NCBI RefSeq assembly: GCF_020099395.1
Contig: NZ_CP083590.1
Location: 3,596,001 to 3,660,000, forward strand
Length of the DNA: 64,000 bases
Reading direction: 5' to 3'
Source: Streptomyces mobaraensis
Lineage (GTDB): Bacteria > Actinomycetota > Actinomycetes > Streptomycetales > Streptomycetaceae
Each line of letters opens with the position of its first letter. The first letter of the stretch is position 1. The position numbers were made by a program, and so were the translations under genes. The notes under the pieces were generated by a model, which was not told the origin of the DNA, did no database searches, and was given only the letters and a program-made list of their open reading frames with translations. Shown here piece by piece: positions 57,731-64,000 of this stretch.

Positions 57731-58993
57731 ATGCGCATTGTTGTCGCCGGTCAGGGTTACGTGGGTCTGCCGCTGGCCGCGCGAGCGGCCGAAGTCGGTC
57801 ATCAGGTGGTCGGGTACGAGATCGACCGCGACAGGCTCGCGCACCTGGTCGGCGGCACGTCCTACGTCGAAGACATCCCGGACGAGAGGCTGCGCCCACT
57901 GCTGGCGACCGGCTCCTACCGCCCCTCGGCCGACCCCGCGACGCTGACCGGCTTTGATCTCGCCGTGATCACCGTGCCGACACCGCTGCGTTACGGGGTG
58001 CCGGACCTCACCCACATCAAGGCGGCCGGTGAGACGTTGGCCGGGCATCTTCGACCGGGTGCCACCGTGGTACTGGAGTCCACCACCTACCCAGGCACCA
58101 CCGAGGAGTTGCTCGGCCCGGTGCTGGAGAAGGGCTCCGGGCTCATCGCCGGACCGGACTTCCACCTGGGGTACAGCCCCGAGCGGATCGACCCGGGCAA
58201 CCGAACGTGGCGGCTGGAGACCACCCCCAAGATCGTCGCCGGGATCGACGAGGCGTCGCTTCGCGCAGTGGAGTCCTTTTACCAGGAACTGGTCGAGCAC
58301 ACCGTGCCGGTTTCCTCCTGCAAGGTGGCCGAGCTGACCAAGCTGCTGGAGAACACGTTCCGGCACGTCAACATCGCATTGATCAACGAGACGGCGATAC
58401 TCGCCCGCGATCTGGGCGTCGACATCTGGGAGGCGATCCGCGCCGGGTCGACCAAGCCGTTCGGCTTCATGCCCTTCACCCCGGGGCCCGGAGTGGGCGG
58501 GCACTGCTTGCCGATCGACCCGCACTTCCTCTCGTGGCGGGTGGAGCGGGCACTCGCCAGGACCTTCCGGTTCGTCGAGCTGGCCACTGATATCAACGGC
58601 CACATGCCCGACTACGTGGTGCGCCGGCTCGGCGAAGCACTGAACGACCGGCAGCGCTCCGTGAAGGGTTCCCGGATCCTGCTGATGGGGCTCGCGTACA
58701 AAAAGAACACCGGTGACGCCCGCGAGTCACCGTCGTCGCGCGTCGCTGATCTCCTGCTCGCCCTCGGCGCCGAGGTGCGCGGCGCGGACCCGCACGTCGT
58801 GGAAGACAGCCCAACCGGCGCACACCTGATCCGGGTCGATGCGACCGCGCAGGAGATCGCGGCCTCCGACGCCGTGGTCCTGCTCACGGATCACGACGCG
58901 TTCGACTACAAGGCACTCCTTGAGCACGCGCCCTACATACTCGACTGTCGAAACCGGTTGTCCGGCACCGGCACCCACGTCGAAGCCCTGTGA
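57731..58993 (+). CDS. UDP-glucose/UDP-ManNAc-type 6-dehydrogenase
   Basis: 420 residues from ATG at 57731 (GGAAGAG upstream). Oxidises the C6 alcohol of a UDP-sugar to a uronic acid with two NAD+. NAD site GQGYVGLPLA (about 7-16), catalytic Cys in GPGVGGHCLPIDPHFLSW, Lys in LENTFRHVNIALINE region, and the C-terminal UDP-binding domain (GLAYKKNTGDARESPS). The GGHCLPIDP wording resembles WecC/WbpA-type UDP-N-acetyl sugar dehydrogenases more than plain UDP-glucose ones. It supplies a uronate donor for a glycan, perhaps to the neighbouring glycosyltransferase. Confidence 0.92.
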   Translation: MRIVVAGQGYVGLPLAARAAEVGHQVVGYEIDRDRLAHLVGGTSYVEDIPDERLRPLLATGSYRPSADPATLTGFDLAVITVPTPLRYGVPDLTHIKAAGETLAGHLRPGATVVLESTTYPGTTEELLGPVLEKGSGLIAGPDFHLGYSPERIDPGNRTWRLETTPKIVAGIDEASLRAVESFYQELVEHTVPVSSCKVAELTKLLENTFRHVNIALINETAILARDLGVDIWEAIRAGSTKPFGFMPFTPGPGVGGHCLPIDPHFLSWRVERALARTFRFVELATDINGHMPDYVVRRLGEALNDRQRSVKGSRILLMGLAYKKNTGDARESPSSRVADLLLALGAEVRGADPHVVEDSPTGAHLIRVDATAQEIAASDAVVLLTDHDAFDYKALLEHAPYILDCRNRLSGTGTHVEAL

Positions 58994-59027
58994 CTCCGCC
59001 CCTCGCCATGGCGATCGACGCCTCCTC

Positions 59028-59047
59028 CGAGCCCCTCGAGGGGCTCG
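59028..59047. terminator. 20-bp palindrome between convergent genes
   Basis: CGAGCCCCTCGAGGGGCTCG is a perfect palindrome 34 bp after the dehydrogenase stop and before the convergent ABC permease gene. Confidence 0.65.
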
Positions 59048-59152
59048 TCGGCCGGCGCGGCCCAGTCCGCGACCCACGTGTGCAAGCGGTGGGCCGCGGT
59101 ACCGGGGTCCGGGGTGATGTCCCGGGAGACGGTGAAGGGGCGGGACAGGGGC

Positions 59153-59881
59153 CTACTCCTCCCCCGCCAGCGTCAGCTTGCGCAGCTTCTCGCCCGCGTA
59201 CCAGGTCGCCGCCACCGTGACGCCCGCGAGCAGCACCACCGCCACGGGCAGGCCCACGTCCGAGGAGATCGCGCCCGGCGCGGCGATGCGTTCCGCCAGG
59301 GACAGGGCCCACTGCTGGACGCTGAGCGTCCGTGCCCCGGGGACCAGGCTGCCGAAGAGAGATTCCCAGATCAGGGCGTAGACGAGGCCGGCGACGACCG
59401 CGTGTCGGGTCACCGTGCCCAGCAGCAGGAACAACGCGCTGTAGGCGACCGAGGCGACGGCGGCGGCGACGGTGTAAGCGAGCGCGATCCGCTGGCTGTC
59501 GCCGTTCAGGAGCAGGCCGGCGATCAGGGTCGGGACGGCCGAGAAGACGACGGTGACGGCGGTCGCCACGAGGAGTTTGGTGAAGATGATCGTCGGCCGC
59601 TTCACCGGCTTGGCGAGGAGGTAGACGACCGAGCCGTCGTCGATCTCCGGGCCGATGGCGCCCGTTCCGGCGATGACGCCGATCAGCGGGACCATGGTGG
59701 CCAGCGCGAAGCCGCCGAGGACCTTGGTGGCCGTGTCGTCGTCGGCGCCGGTCAGCAGGCGGACCGCCGCCGAGATGATCAGCAGCAGGGCGGGGAGGGT
59801 GAAGAGGACGGCGGCCCTGCGGCGGCCGAGAAGTCCCCGGTAGGTGAGCCGGGCGACGGTCGGGTGGTAGAGGGAGTGCAT
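59153..59881 (-). CDS. ABC-2 type transporter permease
   Basis: 242 residues with six membrane segments. The motif GAIGPEIDDGSVVYLLAKPVKRPTIIFTKLL is the ABC-2 signature (E...G....L...P.....). It is the last gene of a four-gene leftward run of two ATPases and two permeases, 34 bp after its ATPase partner. Probably an exporter; substrate unknown. Confidence 0.9.
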   Translation of the reverse strand: MHSLYHPTVARLTYRGLLGRRRAAVLFTLPALLLIISAAVRLLTGADDDTATKVLGGFALATMVPLIGVIAGTGAIGPEIDDGSVVYLLAKPVKRPTIIFTKLLVATAVTVVFSAVPTLIAGLLLNGDSQRIALAYTVAAAVASVAYSALFLLLGTVTRHAVVAGLVYALIWESLFGSLVPGARTLSVQQWALSLAERIAAPGAISSDVGLPVAVVLLAGVTVAATWYAGEKLRKLTLAGEE

Positions 59882-59915
59882 GGGGCCGGCGCCTCCTTTC
59901 AGGCTTTCGGGACGG

Positions 59916-60827
59916 TCAGGCCGCGACGAGGTACGAGAAGACCGATTCCAGGGACTCGTCGGAGGGCGAGACCGTGAGGAGGCGGATGCCGTGTGCGCGG
60001 GCCACGGCCGGGAGCAAGGTGGTGAACCGGCCGAAGTCCACGGCCTGGACGCGCAGCGCGCCTTCCTGGACGTCCACCTCGATGCCGGAGGTCGACGGGT
60101 CGGCGATGAGGGCGGCGGCCAGGGCGCGGTCGTCGCTGGAGCGGACGAGGTAGCGGTGCGGCCGGTTGGTCATCAGCCGGCGGATCTTGCGGAAGTCACC
60201 GGACGCGGCGTGCCGTCCGGCCACCACGACCTCGATGTGCGCCGCGAGCTGCTCGACCTCCTCCAGGATGTGCGAGGAGAACAGCACCGAGCGCCCCTCG
60301 GCCCCCATCCGCCGCAGCAGGTCCATGAGTTGCATGCGCTGACGGGGGTCCATGCCGTTGAACGGCTCGTCGAGGAGCAGCACGGACGGGTCGTGGACCA
60401 GGGCGGACGCCATCTTGACGCGCTGCCGCATGCCCTTGCTGTACGTGGAGATCTTCCGGTCCTGGGCGTACTCCATCTCGACCGTGGCCAGCGCCCGGTG
60501 GGCCGCCGCGTCAGGCAGTCCGTGGAGCTCGGCGTTGGCGCGGACGAACTCCAGCCCGGTGAGGAAGTCGTACATCGCCTCGCGCTCGGGGACGACGCCG
60601 ATGTGCCGGTAGATCTGCTCGTTGCCCCAGATGACCGTCCCGTCGAGGGTGACCGTGCCGGTGGAGGGGGCGAGGAAGCCGCCCATCATGTTGATGAGCG
60701 TGGACTTTCCGGCGCCGTTGGGGCCGAGCAGGCCGGTGACGCCGGGGCCGATGGTCATGGAGACGTCGTTGACGGCGACCACGTTGCCGAACCAGCGGGA
60801 GACGTTGTCGATACGGATGGTCGTCAC
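59916..60827 (-). CDS. ABC transporter ATPase
   Basis: 303 residues from GTG at 60827, overlapping the upstream permease stop (GTGA). Walker A GPNGAGKST, signature TYSKGMRQRVKMA (where LSGGQ lies in others), Walker B VLLLDEPFNGMD, and switch His in SSHILEEVE are present. The C-terminal ~100 residues are an extra domain usual for exporter ATPases of the DrrA/CcmA-type. It pairs with the next permease. Confidence 0.93.
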   Translation of the reverse strand: MTTIRIDNVSRWFGNVVAVNDVSMTIGPGVTGLLGPNGAGKSTLINMMGGFLAPSTGTVTLDGTVIWGNEQIYRHIGVVPEREAMYDFLTGLEFVRANAELHGLPDAAAHRALATVEMEYAQDRKISTYSKGMRQRVKMASALVHDPSVLLLDEPFNGMDPRQRMQLMDLLRRMGAEGRSVLFSSHILEEVEQLAAHIEVVVAGRHAASGDFRKIRRLMTNRPHRYLVRSSDDRALAAALIADPSTSGIEVDVQEGALRVQAVDFGRFTTLLPAVARAHGIRLLTVSPSDESLESVFSYLVAA

Positions 60828-61723
60828 AGGCCCGCCTTCCGGTAGCGGCGCATCAGGACGGCGTACGAGCCGGCGATCAGCGCAAGGACGGCGAGCAGGT
60901 AGACGGCTCCCGCGCCGGTGCCGGGGCCGTGGGAGCCGGGGAAGCTGGAGGTGGCGTCGAGAAACGCCGTCTGCACGCCGTCGATCAGGGTGATCGGCGA
61001 GAACAGGCCCAGCCAGCCGATGACGTCGGTGTTGTCCCGGGCGTAGGCGATGCCCTGGACGGTGCTCACGGCGCCGTACGAGATGGTCAGGACGGCGATC
61101 ACGGCGGCGACGCCGAAGCCGCGGCGCGGGGTGAGCGCGGCGACGACCAGGCCGAGGCCGGCGAAGAGGAGGGACAACAGGGCCACGGAGACCAGTCCTT
61201 GGGCGAAGGCTTGCGTCTGGGCGGCGAAGTCGAGCTTCGCGAGCAGGGCGCCCACGTAGAGGATGAGCAGGGGCGCCGCGGTGAGCAGGAACACCGCCGA
61301 GGCGAGCGCGGCGTACTTGGCCAGCACGTAGTCGACGCGTTCCACCGGGCGGGAGAAGTAGAGCGGGACCGTCCGGAAGCGCAGGTCCCGGGAGACCGCC
61401 TGCGGCGCCTGGGAGGCGAGGTAGAGGCCGACGACGGCCTGGAGGAGGATCGCGTACCGCGTGTACTCCACCGGCAGCTTGTCCATCTTCGTGGTGATCG
61501 CGACCGCGACGATGATCGCGGCCGGCGCGCACATCACGGCGAACAGCGTCATCGGCAGCACCTTGGACTTGGCCGAGCGGCCCAGCCCGTACGCGCCGCG
61601 CAGGCTCTGCGACCAGAGCGCGCGGCGGGCGTAGCCGCGGCCCAGCCGGGGGCCGGTGTACGGCCGGTAGCCGATGTTGTGGATCACGTCCTGGGCGGGC
61701 GTGGCCGTGGTCTCAGGCGGCAT
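60824..61723 (-). CDS. ABC-2 type transporter permease
   Basis: 299 residues, six membrane segments, and the ABC-2 pattern SRDLRFRTVPLYFSRPVERVDYVLAKYAALASAVFLL. The N-terminal 50 residues are cytoplasmic (GYRPYTGPRLGRGYARRALWSQSLRGAYG, a motif seen in actinobacterial permeases of this group). Its start overlaps the ATPase gene before it by 11 bp and its stop overlaps the one after, so all are co-translated. Confidence 0.9.
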   Translation of the reverse strand: MPPETTATPAQDVIHNIGYRPYTGPRLGRGYARRALWSQSLRGAYGLGRSAKSKVLPMTLFAVMCAPAAIIVAVAITTKMDKLPVEYTRYAILLQAVVGLYLASQAPQAVSRDLRFRTVPLYFSRPVERVDYVLAKYAALASAVFLLTAAPLLILYVGALLAKLDFAAQTQAFAQGLVSVALLSLLFAGLGLVVAALTPRRGFGVAAVIAVLTISYGAVSTVQGIAYARDNTDVIGWLGLFSPITLIDGVQTAFLDATSSFPGSHGPGTGAGAVYLLAVLALIAGSYAVLMRRYRKAGL

Positions 61724-62717
61724 GGGTGGTGCCCCGTTTCTGCGCGCTGTGGTCGTTCGTCCTGTCGTCGGCGTCCGCCTGGAACACCTCCGCGATGCGG
61801 TGCCTGCGCTGCTCCATCCGCACCAGGCCCAGCCCGAGCCCGGCCACGGCGTCGCGCACGACGTCGTACGTCTCGTCGCCGGCGAGGTCGACGAGCAGGA
61901 CGTGTCCGCCGCCCGCCACCCCGTACCCGCCCGCGCCGCCGGCCGCCCGGACCGCGAGCCCGGCGGCCGTGAGGGCCGCGCCGAGGGCGGACGTGCCGTC
62001 CGGGTGGGCGTCGGTGTCCGTGACCTCGACCGCGAGGGAGCCGGTGGCCTGGGTGAAGTCGCTGGTTGCGGAGGAGCGCAGCAGGCGGCCGCCGTCGATG
62101 ACGACGACGTGGTCGCAGGTGCGCTCCAGCTCGCCGAGCAGGTGGGAGGTGACCAGCACCGAGATGCCGAAGTCGGTGTGCACCCGGCGGATGAGGGCCA
62201 GCATCTCGTCGCGGCCGACGGGGTCGAGGCCGTTCGTCGGCTCGTCCAGCAGCACCAGGCGCGGGTCGTGGACGAGCGCCTGGGCCAGCTTCACCCGCTG
62301 TTTCATGCCCGTGGAGTATCCGCCCATCGGGCGGTAGCGCTCCTCGTAGAGGCCCACGTGGCGCAGGGTGTCCGCGGTGCGCTCGCGCGCGGCGGAGAGC
62401 GGCAGCCCGGACATCCGCGCCATGTGCACGACGAACTCGGTGGCCGAGACGTCGGGCGGCAGGCAGTCGTGCTCCGGCATGTAGCCGACCCGCTCCCGGA
62501 TGGCCGCCCCTTCGGTGGCCACGTCCAGGCCCAGGACGTGCGCGCGGCCCTCGGTGGCCGGGGAGAGCCCCAGCAGGATCTTGATCAGCGTCGACTTGCC
62601 GGCCCCGTTGGCACCCACCAGACCGGTCACGCCCGGAGTGATGTCGACGGAGAGCCGGTCGAGCGCGGTCACCTTGGGGTACCGCTTGCTGAGGCTTTCG
62701 GTGGCGATCACTGTCAC
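61713..62717 (-). CDS. ABC transporter ATPase
   Basis: 334 residues from GTG at 62717; TACCGT ends 7 nt upstream, so it is probably leaderless. Walker A GANGAGKST, signature GYSTGMKQRVKLA, Walker B LVLLDEPTNGLD and His switch TSHLLGELE. First gene of the four-gene run. The C-terminal domain (about 235-330) includes a Gly-rich strand GGAGGYGVAGGGHVLL. The two ATPase-permease pairs likely form one exporter complex or two related ones. Confidence 0.92.
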   Translation of the reverse strand: MTVIATESLSKRYPKVTALDRLSVDITPGVTGLVGANGAGKSTLIKILLGLSPATEGRAHVLGLDVATEGAAIRERVGYMPEHDCLPPDVSATEFVVHMARMSGLPLSAARERTADTLRHVGLYEERYRPMGGYSTGMKQRVKLAQALVHDPRLVLLDEPTNGLDPVGRDEMLALIRRVHTDFGISVLVTSHLLGELERTCDHVVVIDGGRLLRSSATSDFTQATGSLAVEVTDTDAHPDGTSALGAALTAAGLAVRAAGGAGGYGVAGGGHVLLVDLAGDETYDVVRDAVAGLGLGLVRMEQRRHRIAEVFQADADDRTNDHSAQKRGTTHAA

Positions 62718-62933
62718 GTCATCGACGGTAGTGGCGCGGACCACATCGGGCGTCAGTCTGGATGACGGCTTCGGTGTAGTCCTCGGGTCTGACCGTCCCG
62801 TAGGGGATGGGCCGGAAGTACGGAACCGGACATCAGGGGCACGCGTCGGGGCGCGGTCCGGAATGTCGGGGCCACGGACCGGGACGCCCGGTGGCACGCA
62901 TCGGGACGTCGGAGGCACCTTGTGCCCCACCCC

Positions 62934-62962
62934 TTGACGCCGCCTCCGAATATTGTCACATT
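62934..62962 (+). promoter_or_regulatory. Promoter of the M24 gene
   Basis: TTGACG (62934-62939), 17-bp spacer, CACATT (62957-62962). An imperfect dyad TTGTCACAT...ATGTCAA (62953-62974) spans the -10 and start region and looks like an operator for a TetR- or MarR-type protein. Confidence 0.5.
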
Positions 62963-63002
62963 CATCGATGTCAACTTCCGCACCGGCAGGGACGGTTGCG
63001 CC

Positions 63003-63884
63003 ATGAAGACCGGAGCGTCACCGCACGTCACACAGGACCTGGCCGGCTTCCGGGAGGTGCAGCGCCTCGCCTACGCCTGCGCCGAGGCCGTCGCCGCGCA
63101 GCTCGTCCCCGGGATGACCGAGCGCGACGCCGCCCGGCTGCAACGGGAGTGGCTGCGGCGGCGCGGGGTGCGCGACTGGTTCCATCTGCCCTTCGCCTGG
63201 TTCGGCGACCGCACGGCCTTCACCGGCTTCCGGGTGCCCACCCAGTTCTTCCCGTCGGGGCGGCGGCTGGCGCCCGGGATGCCGTTCGTCCTGGACCTGG
63301 CGCCGGTGTACCGGGGCTTCACCGCCGACGTCGGCTACTCCGGCTGCCTCGGCCCGGACCCGCTGCACGCCCGGATGCTCGACGACCTCCTCGACCACCG
63401 CGACCTCGTCCTGCGCGGCGTCCGCGAGCGCCGCCCGCTGCGCACGGTCTACGAGGACGTCGACCGGCTCATGATGCGCCAGGGCTACGCCAACCGGCAC
63501 CGCGCCTATCCCTTCGGGGTGATCGCCCACAAGGTCGGCCGGGTCCGCGACCGGCGCTGGTCGCCACGGGTCCTCGGCTTCGGCACCCAGGCGCTGAAAG
63601 GGCTGGCCTCCGACGCCCTCCACGGCCACCGGGAGGGCTGGTCGCCGCTGTGGAGCCCGTACCGCTTCTCCGACCACCCGCCCACCCCCGGGCTGTGGGC
63701 GGTCGAGCCGCACCTCGGGTTCCGCGGGACGGGCGTGAAGTTCGAGGAGTTGCTGGTGGTGACCGACTCGCGGGATCCGGAGGAGAGCGCGTTCTGGCTG
63801 GACGACGATCTTCCGCATGTCCGGCGGCGGCGGGCAGGGGGACGGGAAGCGCAACGGGACGGACAGAAGGGAACCGGACGATGA
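63003..63884 (+). CDS. M24-family metallopeptidase homologue
   Basis: 293 residues. Pita-bread fold with the full metal-ligand set: Asp in FVLDLAPVY and Asp in FTADVGYSG, His in GVIAHKVG, Glu in AVEPHLGF and Glu in VKFEELLVV. The usual N-terminal creatinase domain is absent, so it is a short, methionine aminopeptidase-sized form but with aminopeptidase P-like wording. Substrate unknown. Its stop overlaps the next start (ATGA), so it is co-translated with the next gene. Confidence 0.8.
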   Translation: MKTGASPHVTQDLAGFREVQRLAYACAEAVAAQLVPGMTERDAARLQREWLRRRGVRDWFHLPFAWFGDRTAFTGFRVPTQFFPSGRRLAPGMPFVLDLAPVYRGFTADVGYSGCLGPDPLHARMLDDLLDHRDLVLRGVRERRPLRTVYEDVDRLMMRQGYANRHRAYPFGVIAHKVGRVRDRRWSPRVLGFGTQALKGLASDALHGHREGWSPLWSPYRFSDHPPTPGLWAVEPHLGFRGTGVKFEELLVVTDSRDPEESAFWLDDDLPHVRRRRAGGREAQRDGQKGTGR

Positions 63885-64000
63885 ACGCCTTCGGCGCGGA
63901 GCACGGCGGCACGGAGTTCGACGGCACGAAGCGCGGCGGCACGGAACTCGACGGCGCGCGGGAGCGGAGGGTGCGGTCGGCCGGCGTCGAGCTGTGCGTC
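63881..64000 (+). CDS. Start of a downstream gene (partial)
   Basis: ATG overlaps the M24 stop; 40 codons are visible before the window ends. The first 25 residues contain a direct repeat (GGTEFDGTKRGGTELDG), then RERRVRSAGVELCV. The RSAGVELCV wording resembles the start of alpha/beta-hydrolase or hydrolase-dehydrogenase fusions, but this is a guess from a short segment. Confidence 0.55.
   Translation, partial: MNAFGAEHGGTEFDGTKRGGTELDGARERRVRSAGVELCV

Overview
The window is a piece of a Streptomyces chromosome. Base composition is very GC-rich, third codon positions are almost all G or C, GTG starts and start/stop overlaps are common, and many genes have a -10 box about 7 nt before the start codon (leaderless pattern). 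The run ycnI-like / sco / ecuC / copC-copD / dtpA / pheA / serS matches, from memory, the central conserved core of the S. coelicolor and S. lividans chromosomes. No CRISPR array, prophage or insertion sequence was seen.

Left part (1-20 kb): the C-terminal end of a subtilisin-inhibitor-like protein; a 1578-residue PAS/hybrid sensor protein with a huge low-complexity linker; a TetR repressor facing an MFS transporter across two operators; an acyl-CoA ligase; a SigE-family sigma factor; a DUF1906 secreted protein; a small secreted protein; a short GGDEF protein; a cysteine-less carboxymuconolactone-decarboxylase homologue; two secreted repeat/Fn3 proteins; tRNA-Ser(TGA); and an HtrA-type protease. 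A 14-bp tandem array between two palindromes lies at 7.5-7.67 kb.

Middle (19-45 kb): glycerophosphodiester phosphodiesterase, an RsbW-like ATPase, a SEC-C protein, a primase-polymerase-like protein, a SpoIIE/PP2C phosphatase, aminopeptidase P, two tandem RNHCP zinc proteins, and a DGPF/ECF42 sigma pair with its own recognisable promoter. The copper-trafficking operon (YcnI-like, Sco, ECuC, CopC-CopD, DtpA) follows, then pheA and serS. The 640-bp gap between pheA and serS carries a cluster of DnaA boxes, probably the counterpart of the high-affinity D78 cluster known in S. coelicolor. After serS come a HAD phosphatase, a rhomboid-like protein and a toxin-antitoxin-like pair.

Right part (44-64 kb): an efflux MFS gene faces an FMN reductase gene across mirror-image promoters, followed by a LuxR-family ATPase regulator with 13 heptapeptide repeats; then GntR plus a CynX/NimT transporter and an APH(6)-type kinase. 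From 53.07 to 58.99 kb lies an accessory block with less biased codon use: DUF218 protein, XRE/TPR regulator, RsbW-like ATPase, Fe(II)/2-oxoglutarate oxygenase, family-2 glycosyltransferase and UDP-sugar dehydrogenase. Two ABC-2 exporter modules, an M24 metallopeptidase homologue and the start of one more gene end the window.

The best candidates for something under-described are the DnaA-box cluster, the mirrored promoters, the 14-bp array, a promoter-plus-hairpin candidate RNA at 22.65 kb, and the accessory block.
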